DNA from: Erythroxylum novogranatense
Taxonomy: Eukaryota; Streptophyta; Magnoliopsida; Malpighiales; Erythroxylaceae
Reading direction: 5' to 3'
NCBI GenBank assembly: GCA_029891385.1
Contig: CM057231.1
Location: 20,367,300 to 20,431,299, forward strand
DNA: 64,000 nt
In this document: positions 45,746 through 57,493 of the stretch, in pieces
How the letters are laid out: each line of letters starts with the position of its first letter
Numbering within the stretch: the stretch's first letter is position 1
The notes under the pieces: model-generated
What the model was told of the DNA's origin: nothing
The model's database searches: none
Seen by the model: only the letters and a program-made list of their open reading frames with translations
Program-made: the position numbers and the translations under genes

Positions 45746-48016
45746 ATGGAGCCAGCAATGATTTATGGAAGATATATGGACTTCGAATCTCTGAGGAAAG
45801 ATGGTATGGATGTTGAACCAGAGATTGTAGAGGTTGGATGGAGAAAGTTTTTCCAGGTGCGAGACCAGGTGTATACTGATGAGGTATATGATTTTTGGAA
45901 GAATGCGCAACTGGTAGATGATACTATTGTCTCCACAGTAGATAGGATATCTATTATTGTGACAAAGGAGATAGTAGAGAAGGTGACTAAATGTTCATCG
46001 GTTGGAGAAACCTTATCAAAAAAAGCCAAATGGATGACAAAGGTCAGTAAAAAGGAAGAAGATGTCAGTAAACAGTTGTATGGAGTTAATGACCCATCGG
46101 AGAGGAAGACCTCTAGTCTGGTCCCGAAGGCTAGGGTTATTCATGCAATTCTGTTCAACTGCATCTTACCTAGAACAGGGTCAAGGCATTTAGTGACTAC
46201 CTTGGATGAACAATGCCTATTCTACTTGCTAAATCATCGTCCCATCGATCTACCATTTCTAATTTTTCATTATATGGTTAAGGGGATGAAGGATACTAAC
46301 AGTTATCCTTACGGCATGCTACTCACAAGGATTTTTAGGGAATCTGGAGTCCTTCTTCACAAAGGAATCAGAAGGACGATATCTATCAAGAGTTTTATTA
46401 ACTTAGATACAATAAGAAGAATGGGCTTGAAGGTGGTGATAAAAGAAGAAGCAGATTCTACGAAGAAAGTTAGAACTGAGGGGGAGCGGTTACTAAAGAA
46501 GTCTCCCGCTACAAGTTCGAAATCTCAAGAGAGTATGAGATTGCCCATAGATGAAAGAAGAAAATTTTCTGGAAGACCTTTGATAAAACAGACGATTTCT
46601 CAAAGAGAAGTTAGCCTAGTTCGGAGAACAGACGAAGGTGCGTTGAAAAGAATAGGGGAGAATCTTCTGGGTGAAATTACTAAGAAGGCGAGGAGATCAC
46701 CTAGGATTCATACTCTGAGACAACATGAAGAGAAGAGAGCCAAAAAACAGAGTCAGGTAGAAATCTCTGAATCTCGTGCACCAAAGGCAACAAGATCTCT
46801 TGTCTCAATCCTACAAGAAGACTCAGCCAAACAGGCTAAGGAGACAGAGAAGAAGAGGAAGTCAGAGTTGGAGTCTGAGAAGCAGAAATCTCAAGTTTAG
46901 AAAACTCTGAGACTAACTGAAGCAGTAGAGAAGACTAAAGTAATTAGTTAAAAGAAGAATGTGACTACTGCTGAGGAAGTTAGTCAAACGAAGGATACTA
47001 TCGTTGCTGCTCAAAAGGAAAAGCAAATTGAGTCTAGCTTAGTTCAGTTTACTCCTATTGTTGTTCAACAAGAGGCAACAATAGATTTAAGCTTAGTACA
47101 GATACCACAGGAAACATCTGATGAACCTAGTCTGGTTATATACAACTATTCTGAATTTTTGAGAAAGGATAAGTTGGAGATCAGACTGGTTGAATTTGTG
47201 ACCAAGAGGAGTACTACAATTGCCATCTGTGATCAACCAAGAAGGAAGGTGAAGGCTGTCCTACAACCTATTTTGATAAATAGTGAGACATGGCATCTAC
47301 TGAGTGAAGATGAAAAGAACTTTTATGATGCCTTGAGGGATGCTGCTACAAAGCCATACCCTTCAAAAATGTCCAATCAACCATATACTATTTATCCAAT
47401 AACAGAGAAGACGGTGATAAAGATTGTACCGGACATTCAGCCTAGATTTCCTTTAGATATGAGTAAGGGGAAGATGAAGTTGTATCCTAAAGGAATCAGT
47501 AATGATCTATCCGTAGATCAGATTGAAGAAGAAGTGCGACGGATTGATGAAACATGCATTTCAAAGGAGAAGAATGACGGAGCTGGTTGTAGTTTTACAG
47601 ATAAGAATGAATACTGTCCAGCAGGGGGAAAACTGATTACAGGGACGTTCATTGAATCTCTTATGCAGACGGTAATGCGCATTAGGCCTCTATCTAATAC
47701 ACTGTCTATTCAAGCTAAAGCCATACCCCTGCAAGGAACACATGTGCTCATGCTACCTACTCCTTATGATTTAGATCTTCCGTAGCCTAATCTATCCGTT
47801 CATCCACCAATTTTTGACATTGTTCACAACTACATTCCATCCTCAAACGCATATGCTACCACAATTGCGTTCACAGAACCCTCAGTGGATGATGATCAAC
47901 TCTCCTCACCGATTGACTCGCAAGCTGAAATCAGGAACTTACGCAGAGACGTCAAGGAGATGATGAATGAAATGAAGAAGATGATGACAGAACTGGTGAA
48001 GAGTCATCGTCATTGA
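45746..48016 (+). pseudogene. Extra reading frame downstream of pol (plant transposon-protein-like)
   Basis: About 750 codons in one frame from MEPAMIYGRYMDFESL to a C-terminal coiled coil (LRRDVKEMMNEMKKMMTEL), broken by TAG (46898), TAA (46949) and TAG (47783). The first 220 residues have the pattern of the 'putative plant transposon protein' domain often found beside plant retroelements: VPKARVIHAILFNCILPRTG, LVTTLDEQCLFYLLNHRPID and PYGMLLTRIFRESGVLLHKG. A long Lys/Glu-rich charged middle follows. No signal peptide or membrane segment is seen, so it is not an obvious envelope protein. Function unknown. The family call is from memory of the pattern only. Confidence 0.6.
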
Positions 48017-48235
48017 TTATTTTTTATTATAACAAATAGGGGGAGAAGAGAATGGAAGGCAGCAATGGAAGGCAGCAATCGAAGAGTCTCAAAGGGTGTG
48101 ATTGAAGGAGTCAATCACAAAGATAGGGGGAGGAAGAGGAAAACCAATAAAGACGTCAGCAGAACACACATGAAGATATGTTCTTTTTATGTATATGATT
48201 TTTTTTCTTCTTTATGTATATGATTTTTTATCATC

Positions 48236-48249
48236 AAAAAGGGGGAGAT
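48236..48249 (+). other. SIRE copy B polypurine tract
   Basis: AAAAAGGGGGAGAT directly before TGTTGAG. Two similar tracts lie upstream (TAGGGGGAGAAGAG near 48039 and ATAGGGGGAGGAAGAGG near 48124). Confidence 0.9.
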
Positions 48250-49238
48250 TGTTGAGTCAAAATGACTTTACATATATATGATTTTGATGAATAACAAAGA
48301 AGAAGAAAAAGCAGACGCAGAAATAAAAAAAACAGACAGACGAAAAAATGAAAAGCAGACGCAGGATGAATAACAAAGAAGTAGAAAAGCAGACGCAGAA
48401 AGAAAAACAGACGCAGAAGTAGAAAAGCAGACGCAGAAAGAAAAACAGACGTAGAAGTTGAAAAGCAGACGCAGAAGTAGAAAAGAAGATGCAGAAAGAA
48501 AAACAGACGCAGAAGTTGAAAAGCAAACGCAGAAAGAAAAGCAGACACAGAATTCAAAAGCAGACGCAAGAGTCAGTTCGAGTTAGTTACAGAACTCAAC
48601 TGATTAACCGTTTCTTTCAAGAATCAAGAAACAAGATTTAAGAAGCAAGAATCGAGAAGCAGTTGTAGACGAAGGCTATATATATGAGTCGAAGTCGAAG
48701 ATTGCAAAGTTAATTGAAAGTTAATTGACTTACGGATACGCGAACAAAATGCTTGTTTGTGCGATTATTGTGCGAATTAGCTGAGAGCTAGTGTTACTAT
48801 AACATGGTTCAAACATTTTTGTAAGAAAGTAGTACAGATAGCCTGCAGAGGCTAAAAGTAAAAGAATACTGAGTGTAGAGACCTGAAGAGGCTCAGAAAG
48901 AATACTTGTAAACGTTGAAGAGATAATGGAATCTCATAAAGACTTCTGAGGACTGGACGTAGCCCACGGTTTGGGGTGAACGAGTATAAAATTGCTGTGT
49001 TGACTTCTCTCTACTCTATCTTTCTTTAAATTCAAAGTTTTGTTATTACTTAGATTTTAAAACAAGTTTTCAAAGTTTTGATTAATTCGAACTTACCGAA
49101 GTTTCTGTGAAAAGAACTTGTTTTTAACAAAACATTTTCTGGAAAGATTTTCAAAAAGGGGAATACACAATTCAACCCCCCTTCTCGTGTATTCATATAT
49201 CTTATTATAAGCATTGTCATAACGTGTGATTTACTTCA
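48250..49238 (+). mobile_element. SIRE copy B 3' LTR
   Basis: 989 bp, TGTTGAGTCAAAATG to GATTTACTTCA, followed by TSD aacag. Homologous to the split 5' LTR; the minisatellite at 48290-48560 has fewer units than the 5' copy. Confidence 0.95.
48290..48560 (+). repeat. U3 purine-rich minisatellite (3' LTR)
   Basis: Repeats of AGAAAAGCAGACGCAGAA and AGAAAAACAGACG units. Minus-strand open frames rich in Phe, Leu and Cys are repeat artefacts. Confidence 0.9.
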
Positions 49239-50400
49239 AACAGTACACAGAAGTTGTTTTGTAATTGACATAACTTTCTATAGAGACATCTAATCGAGGT
49301 TTTATTTAGATGGTTTTGAAGAGAAAGTCAAGATCTACAACATTTATGAAGACCTAAAAGAAAAATGCTATCATATAGAGGGTCAAAATTAGACCAGACG
49401 ATACAAAATGAATAATACACATAAGCTATTTTGCAATTCACATAACTTTTTCTAGTGACATCATATTGACATGTTCTTTATATGTTTTTTAAGGGGAATT
49501 CAAGATATACAACTTTTTTGAAGACCTCAAAGACAAATTCTATCATCTAGAGGGTCAAATTTGGACCAGATGATACAAAATAAATAATACACAGAAGCTA
49601 TTTTGCAATTGACATAACTTTCTCTAGAGACATCGGATTGAGGTTTTCTTTGGATGGTTTTGAAAAGAAAATCAATATCTATAGTATTCATGAAGACCTG
49701 AAAGATAAATTCTATCATCTAGAGGGTCACAATTGGAATAGATGATACAAAATAAACAATACACAAAAGTTGTTTTGAATTTAGCATAACTTTCTCTAGA
49801 GACATCAGATTGAGGTGTTCTTTAGATGATTTTTAAGAGGACTTTAAGATCTACAACTGTTATTAAGACCTCAAAGTCAAATTCTATCATCTATAGGGTC
49901 AAAATTGGACTAGACAATACAAAATGAAAAATACACAGAAGTTGTTTTGCAATTGACAAAACTTTCTTTAGAGACATCTGATTAAGGTTTTTTTAGATGG
50001 TTTTAAAGATAAATTCAATATCTACAACTTTTATGAATGCCTTAAAGACAAATTAGACCAGATGATACAAAATAAATAATACACAAAAGCTATTTTGCAA
50101 TTAGCATAACTTTCTCTAGTGACATCAGATTGAGGTGTTGTTTAGATGGTTTTGAAGAAGACTTCAAGATCTACAACGTTTATGAAGACTTCAAGGAAAA
50201 AATTTATTATCTAGTAGGTCAAAATTAGACTAGACAATACAAAATGAATAGTTTATAAAAGTTGTTTTGCAATTAGCTTAACTTTCTCTATAGACATCGG
50301 ATTGAGGTGTTCTTTGGATGGTTTTGAAGAGGACTTAAAAATCTACAACTTTTATGATACCTTAAAGAAACATTCTATCATATAGAGGGTTAAAATTGGA
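49239..50400 (-). repeat. 170-bp tandem array, right part
   Basis: About seven units continuing the array at 27755-28601, with AGGGTCAAAATT-type words near 49380, 49552, 49723, 49896, 50051, 50216 and 50388 (spacing 155-173). One unit is shortened by an internal deletion near 50050. Unit divergence is roughly 10-20 percent by eye. Confidence 0.9.
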
Positions 50401-50553
50401 CCGGACGATAGGATCAGATGAATAGTGCACCAGACGATATGACATCATCAGATGATACATTACAACCAGACGATATGAAGTTATCAGATAATACATTACC
50501 ACTAGATGAGATGACATCATCAGATGATATGACATCATCAGATGATATCACAT
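50401..50553. repeat. Short palindromic repeats (ATCATCAGATGAT)
   Basis: Several copies of ATCATCAGATGAT, an odd-length palindrome with central A, spaced by ATGAC or ATACATTA words. Related text continues after the Athila-like insertion at 61349 (ATATCATCAAACAATACATT), showing the insertion fell inside this block. Confidence 0.8.
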
Positions 50554-52334
50554 TGACCGCGCGTCGTAATGCTAATCAAAATTAAAATAACTAGACTACT
50601 ACTGTAGCAGTGGCGAGTCTAGGTCGATCCCACAGAGAGTGTGCGTAAAGTTTAAATTAATGAAATTAACTGGTATTTAGGAAAAAGGGGGGTTTGGATT
50701 TTTAAAGATGAAAATAAAAGAAAACTAACTAATAAAAACAAATTAAAGAAAACATGCAATAAAATGAAAAATGTGGGAAATTCTGTAAGGACCCGGTTCT
50801 TTGGTTCAATCTCGGCCTACACCCTGATTAAGCATATTTTATTAATTTGTTGTTCTTTAATCTCTCCTAGAAATTATTAATCGTGGATTAAAAATTAACC
50901 AGAGTTTTTGCTTAGGTTTTGTTTAATCAAGATACGATCGTTGATTAAACCTAACCACCTAACAACCTAGGATACGATCTCTAGATTTAATTAGGCAGTA
51001 GCATTACGAATTAGGAAAATAGATTAATCAACGCAACAACCACACACGCTCGGGTCATTTAGCCTAAGTAATGTTATCCTTAATGATTACGAATCAATAG
51101 TTGCTACAAATGAATTTCAACATAACAATTACGGATTACATTGAAACTCTAACAATGGGTTTGAAATTAACGATTCAATGAACGCATTAAAATCATCAAT
51201 TCTTGGGTTCATACACAAATAACCAAATAATAACTAAAATTCGATTATCTATACACAAAACCCAAATCAGTTAAAATAGGATAACACAATCAATTCCTAA
51301 TGAGAGAAAGTAACAAAAAAATAATAATAAAATTACTTAACCCGGGTCATCAGCGTCGATGTCACCTCCGAACCGGCTTCGAGATTTTACCCTTCTATGA
51401 GTCTCTTTTAGAAAAATATTTCAATGCCCATTTAATGTCCACCCAAAATCCCTTACTCTTCTCTCACGCAAGCTCCAGCCTACACCAAGCTTCCACTATT
51501 CTGCTTACTATTCCCTTGATGGGACAATTAAGATTGCAGCTCTCTTAAATCCTTTTCTCACGCACAAACCTTCTGCGCAGCCAATGCCTTGTGCGCTCCA
51601 AGCCACAAGGTCACGTCTGTTGCGTCTGGCTTCCTTGCGCCAGCTGTGCCTCAACGCCGCTATTGTTCCTCTACTCTCTTGTTACTGTTCGTTAATGTGA
51701 CCAATAAAGGTCACCATCAACTAAAACATTGCTCTCTCCATTGCCAGCACTATTCCCTCCTTCGACAAATAAGTTTTGATCCTCTTTAAAACCTTTTGCT
51801 CCTACGTGCTTGCTTCAGCATCCCTGCATAAGTACTTCAGCATTTTTAGGTGAAATGTTGCGTCTCTACTCCTGCCTTCCTCCAGTTGCATAACGCTGCG
51901 TTTTGTCTCCTATGTAACTGTCCACGCTGCGTTTTGTGCTTGATTGGACGATTAACGTTGCAATTCTTTAAAGCCCCCTTATGTGTTACTTTTGCTAGCG
52001 TTTTACGTCAACGCACATGCCTTTTGTGCGTTTTGATCAAAAACGTTGCTTCTCTCCTTCAGCTTCTTAAACACCTCACTCTCCAACGTTTTGAAGATGT
52101 TGGGCTATCGTTTTGCATTTCATTTTTCTTGTGTTCTTCTTTTTCTTCTTCTTTTTTTTTCCTCCATGAAGACAAGCAAAAATTAATCTTTTGAAAATGA
52201 TGCTTTTAACTCACTTTAATTTCTTTGCTTCCAAATTGTACCTAAAATAAAATATGAATTAAAGTGAGTATCGTAATCATTTTTGTATCGATAATCGCTA
52301 AGCGAAAATAATTAAAAATATTAACAATTAAGCA
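50554..52334 (-). mobile_element. Athila-like 3' LTR
   Basis: 1,781 bp; sense start TGCTTAATTG at 52334, sense end GACGCGCGGTCA at 50554. CG-containing words (TGCGTCTGGC, AACGCCGC) cluster at 51580-52060. Highly similar to 59554-61348. Confidence 0.92.
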
Positions 52335-52365
52335 CATATCAAATACCCTCACACTTAGCTTTTGA
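52335..52365 (-). other. Athila-like polypurine tract region
   Basis: Sense CTAAGTGTGAGGGTATTTG followed by ATATG and the LTR start TGCTTAAT. AGTGTGRGGG before the 3' LTR is a familiar arrangement in plant gypsy elements. Confidence 0.7.
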
Positions 52366-52965
52366 CCGTCCTCAGGCAAAACATTCAAATTAAGCTCATG
52401 ACCCAAACATTTACTCAATTCCCATATCTTCCAAGACAATATAATCATAAGTAAAGATGAATAACTTTCAAACATCATAGCAAGAAATCAACATTCTAAG
52501 CTTTTACTCATGATTAATCAACATTCAATATCTTCAAAAATAGAGCAATCTAATGGTAGACTCGGAAATGTGTTTAATTAAAATATATAAATGGGTACAC
52601 TCAATACCATTCATGAACATGACAATCCACAACTTTGCATATCATTTCATTTCTCCACCACTAATGTTCACACGCAAAATCATGAATCAAAGGACTTTTT
52701 AAGGTTGTAATGTGGGCAAGGATAAGGTGAGGTAAATTGAGGTCAAGTAGTATGAAAACCATCAAAGCTAGTGAAACAAAAGTAACACTCAATCAAAAAT
52801 TGGGTACCGTCAGTTATGACGAATGCAAAAATTACATCTCACAACCTCATTCAGCTCTCACACACAAACCACATGAAGCCTATATCAATCTAAAGGAATC
52901 ACTCTTAAAATTTATCTCAATAAAATCAGAAGAGTGACCCTTTCAAGCAAATCTCTACCTCATAT
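52366..52965 (-). other. Athila-like internal sequence, 3' part
   Basis: About 600 bp without recognisable coding sequence between the polypurine region and the nested solo LTR. Continues at 57494. Confidence 0.5.
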
Positions 52966-53917
52966 TCAACTGTTGGACCCCGATCTTTGAGTGAAAATTA
53001 GAATAAGTAAAATAAAATTTAAGGAGTGTTTTGTGTATGTATTGTGTAATAGATGATTTAATACTTAAAGGATCTTGATAAGAAAAGAAATGATTTAATT
53101 TTGATATTTTTGGGGTTTTGAATAAATTGGGATTGGTTGTGAATGTTAAAGTGGATGAGTTGATTGAAATGAAGTTTAATAGCAAGAATTAAAGAGAAAA
53201 AGTGAGAAAACATGAAAAGTTTGATTTTTTAACCATTAATAGTTGACTTTTGATTTAGGCATAATTTTAGAAAATGATCTACATGAAAGTTGTATGTTAT
53301 GTTGAGAGCTTTCAGTAGCTATAAAGTTTGTAATTTTTCGATATCGGAAGTGAAAGTTATGATCAGTCAAAGTTTAGGTGTGTTATCAGTTCACTTATGT
53401 TATGGCTAAACCGTTGACTGGAAAATTTACCTAGTTAGAGGTAAATTGACCCTTGAAGTTCTTCATGAAAGTTGAAGGAATAATAAGTTATGATTTTTAC
53501 AAGTTTCTGTTATGGTTATAGCATGAATATTAGAGGACATAATCTTTGACCAAAAAATGGACTCCCTTAGGAGTCAAATTGATTTTTTTTTTTACATAAA
53601 AGTTGTGGGTGACTTTTTGATCTTCGCATCGATATAAAATAAGACATGATTGGATTTTGGAGTTGAAAGATACAAATTTTCAAAGTTGAGGTCTTTGTTT
53701 AGGTATTTATTATTTGGACATAACCTTTGATTAGAAATTTGATCATTTTAAAGATGGAATTGATTATGGAGTTCTACATGGAAGTTGTAGAGCTTCCTTT
53801 AAGCTTTCCATAGAAACCAAGTTTGTTAAATTTGGAGTTCGGGATCAAGAGATATGATTTTTGGAAATATTCAGTTTTATTAAGTGAAAAAAAATAAAAA
53901 AAAAATGAAAATGAGGT

Positions 53918-54070
53918 ATCGCCGTCGCTAGGGCGACGCATTGCAGCGCGCACGTGTTCCACAACGACGCCTTTTTCTCCTTTTCGCTGCGACGTCGTTT
54001 CTTGTTTCGCCTCTTCAGTACGCGCGCGTTTTGACTCCGCACGGCGCCGTTTTGGGACTCCTCCATGCGA
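53918..54070. other. GC-rich island in solo LTR
   Basis: CpG-dense block with GTCGCTAGGGCGACGC (53924-53939), CGCGCACGTG, ACGCGCGCG and GACGCCG words. Shares a 15-mer with the island of the Tekay-type LTR. Frames across it are not conserved and I see no protein. Confidence 0.6.
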
Positions 54071-54854
54071 CGCCGTTTTGATTTCTTTGTTAGCTTCCTC
54101 CTTAAATCCAATCTTTGTTCAATCTTTCGCTCATATCTTTTCTGTTCGACATCCGATAGAGTTGATTATTGAAGCTTTGGATTCCTAAGACAATTCCCTA
54201 TATAATTTTATGAGATTAAATTAAGGGTGATTAATTTAATCAAAGTGAGTCGGGAAATTTTCTAAATATAGTTCAGTATTTTACAAAATTCGGGATCTGT
54301 GGTGATCCGATTGAAGTGATTCTTGAGGCGAAATAAACTTAAGACATGGGGCTACAAATCATATGAAGAAATGAAATTTCAATTTTGCCCCTAAGACTTT
54401 CCATTTCCTAATTTAAGTTCGGAGTAGTGTGCAGTTTTTGGATTAGGAACATCTGAGAGTATTTTGAGCATAACTTTTGATCTGGGAATCAAAATGAGGT
54501 GATTCTTGTTTTGAATTAAACTAGAGACATAAGGCTACAATTGTTATGAAGACATCGAGTGTCAATTTTGTGATTAAAAATGTCAATTTCTGGATGGAAA
54601 TAATGTGCTAGAAAATGATTTAGCATATGACATATCCGTAATGTTTTTAGCATAACTTTTGATGTAGTGCTCCGAATTAGATGATTCTTGTGGCATTATG
54701 AAATTAAGACATAGAGGAACATTTCTCTAGAAGGAAGTTTTGACAAATTCCTTCAAATTGATAGTGCGAATCAGATCTGAAAGTAAGCATGACTTAAAGT
54801 AAAGTGCAGGGGCAATTTGGTCATTTATCTTTTATTTTAAATGACATGGCAACA

Positions 54855-54861
54855 TATAAAA
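54855..54861 (+). promoter_or_regulatory. LTR TATA box
   Basis: TATAAAA preceded by TTAAATGACATGGC and followed by a purine-rich leader. Same context as at 4200. Confidence 0.65.
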
Positions 54862-55106
54862 GGAATGGTTGTCGTTTAAGGGAGGAGAATCACGATTTTT
54901 CCAAAAGACTTAAGAGAAAGAAGAGAATAAGAAGAGAGAAAAGATGAGAGAAGGTTCGTCCATGGAGAAAGAAGAGAGAGCATCCTAGTTTTCGAATTTT
55001 TGAAGCTTTTAGCATGAGTTTTAAGTTGATTTCATGGAAAAATGATGGAAAAGGATGAAGGCTTCCTCCAAAGCCAAGAAGAAATCCGAAAATTTAGAAG
55101 AGGAAG

Positions 55107-56576
55107 GTAAGAGCAATTTTTAAACTTTGTGTTTTTATTGAATTCTTGGTTTAGAAATATGAAAAATGGTATGGGTTTATGGAGTATGAAATTAATTTTG
55201 ATGATTGCTAATTATTATGGGTTTAATTTTAGTTGGAAATTAATTGGGGCTTATGCCCAATTTTGGAAATTGGGGTTTTTGAAAATTGGAGATTTAGATA
55301 GCTTGAATATGTGATGAATTAATGTTTTCTAAGCTCAATTTGAGAAATTAAGTTAGATATGACATTGAATTTGAGAGAATCGGTTTAGGTCAAATTTGGA
55401 ATTTGGTGATTTTAGAAATTGGTGATTTAAATATCTTGGAATTAGTATGAATTGATGAATTATGACATCAATTTTAAGAATTATGTTATTTATGATGTTG
55501 AATTTGGATGATTATGGCTGAGGTTAAGTTTAATTGGAAGAAGGAAAGAAGCAAGGATCAAATTGGAGCTAGGATCAAGTTTCTAGCATCAATTCGAGGT
55601 GGGTAATGTATTTATATTTTGAATTATGAGTAAATTATGTGCATTTGAAAAATTAAGAAAGGAAAAATATTTCTGAAATTGTGTTTTCAAAGGATTTGAA
55701 AAGAATCGTTACAAAGGTTTACGTAAATGTTTGTAAATGATTTGTGAAATTTATTGAAAAATTTAGAATACAAGATTTATGAAAATTATGTTTTCGCATT
55801 TTTGAAAAAAAATGTGAACAATGCTGCTTTATGTTTGAAAGAAATAATTGCATTCATTTTTATGCATTTGATTTATATGTGATTAATTGATTAATTGAAT
55901 ATGATTGTTATATAGATTGATGTGAATATGTGGAATGTGCATGTGTCAAGCATTTTGAGACGATTTGACGTTATGATATGAAAACTTTGAAAATCAAGAT
56001 TTCGAAACATGCCTTCGGGCAATCTGAAATGTCGTTTTCAATTATGTGTTATGTGGGTTTAGTCAGGTCCAATCTGTGGGACGAGTACGAACTTGTCCGT
56101 TTGATAGCCTTCTCCCGGCTGCCCGCTAGTGGAATGGAGCTCTGATTTTGGACTCCCTTCACGGCTACAATCGGACCGCTTATGGGAAAGTGTAATGCGT
56201 TCGTTCATTCCAGCATTGTGAGGACGCTATGCGAAATGTGCGACGTTCTTTTGGACTGAACCAGACCATTTGATGTGTTATGTTCTTTTGTTTCGTTTCT
56301 AAGTGTGATTGCATTCATGTTTTTAAATTTGATTTTGAAATAAGAAAGAATTGAGAATTTTGAGAAATGAGAAGATAAGATTTGCAAATGTAAGATTTTG
56401 GAAATGTTTTATGAATGGTTTGAAAAGTGAAAGATTTGAAAGATAAGCTGTGAAAGGTTTCTACCGTGAAATGTTTAAAAAAGACAAACTTCTTGAAAGT
56501 GAGTTTTCCGCTTATTGTTCAATTTATAAATATATTATCCACGAGCTTCTCACCCCCCCTTTCATCCCCTCTTCAG
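55107..56576 (+). other. Candidate LTR intron
   Basis: Donor GGAAG/GTAAGAGCAATTTT lies 250 bp after the TATA box. Acceptor TTCATCCCCTCTTCAG/GTTT ends at 56576 after a C/T-rich run. The donor matches the one in the long LTR on the minus strand at 62735 (AAG/GTAAGAGCATTTT). A second donor-like GAG/GTGGGT lies at 55599. Inference only. Confidence 0.5.
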
Positions 56577-57493
56577 GTTTCGAGCAGGAGATTGGATGAA
56601 AGAGTGTGAAGACGTTTAGTTCGATTTTGCATCGTCTGTATTTTTGTGTAAATTGGGTTTTGGTATTAATTCTGTATATGGCTTGAATTGCCATGTGTGT
56701 TATGATCTACATATGATTTTAATTAGTGTAATGAGATTGTTTATGGAATTAAGATATGATTATTGATTTGACTATGGCTATGATGAATTATAAAATTGTC
56801 TGTAATTCTGAAGATCGTGGATTTGAGATGGATGATTCCGATATGTAAAGTACTAGAAATAGGATTGCGTTTGTTATGTTGGATTCCGGACGGGGAGTCC
56901 GATGATACTGGATATTTGTGAGAATATAGAAGTGTATTTTGAACACATTGCAGATTTGGGTTTATGAAAATGCAGCCGTTATGCTGCCCAATTTTTCGGT
57001 AGGAAAATTGATTTTATGGCAATAAAAGAAAATAAGAACGGATTAAAAGATGAGATTTTGGGATATGTATGTCTGTATGAGTTTTGCGATTTATGCAATT
57101 GAGTAAAATGAATAAGAAAAGGAAAAGAAAGAAAAAAAATATACCGAATTTTGGGACAGTTGGATAGTCTAGGTTTCCAACGCGATCCTTTTTCTTCGAT
57201 AATTGTTCTCGGATGTCGGATATGTTCTGCTTTGATTTGTCTCCGCTATATGGTTTGATTAATCCGATTTGTATTTTGCTTCCGTATTTTGGTATTCATA
57301 CTTTGTTTCGCATTCGATACTTCCGTTATTCCATTTAGATTCGAGTATTTGCTTCGCTTTCGATTCTTTTGCTTTGTGATTCGAGTTCATTTTTGCTATT
57401 GGCTTCCGCATTTCGCTATTTGCCTCGTTCTGGTTGTTCCGCTTTTCGTTTTCTGGTTAGGATCTGGTCTCCGAATCGGGTCTCAACATCAAC

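Larger units (their letters stand above)
28602..49238 (+). mobile_element. Ty1/copia retrotransposon, SIRE/Maximus type (copy B)
   Basis: Full-length plus-strand element with TSD aacag (28597-28601 and 49239-49243). Parts: 5' LTR (28602-29055 and 40121-40726, split by a nested insertion), tRNA-iMet PBS (40729), one long gag-pol frame (40784 to about 44850), RNase H in another frame (44878-45480), an extra reading frame (45746-48016), PPT (48236-48249) and 3' LTR (48250-49238). Without the nested insertion it is about 9.6 kb. Many stops make it inactive, but most catalytic motifs survive. Confidence 0.95.
52971..57488 (+). mobile_element. Solo LTR, long gypsy-type family (4.5 kb)
   Basis: TGTTGGACCCC to GGGTCTCAACA, TSD tcaac (52966-52970 and 57489-57493), inside the Athila-like element. 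No gag or pol. Order: diverged repeats (53270-53880), GC island (53918-54070), further repeats (54110-54740), TATA (54855), leader, donor AGGAAG/GTAAGAG (55107), AT-rich segment, acceptor CCCCTCTTCAG (56576) and a 0.9-kb end region. Its 3' terminus matches the left end of the element at 27242-63184. Confidence 0.88.

Noticed and set aside
45746..48016. Envelope gene in the SIRE element
   Set aside because: Position after pol fits, but I see no signal peptide, transmembrane segment or cleavage site; the start looks like a plant transposon-associated domain.
51300..52194. Plus-strand frames rich in Cys and Leu, repeated at 60440-61173
   Set aside because: They lie in both LTRs of the Athila-like element, antisense to it, with no domain; repetition comes from the LTR pair.
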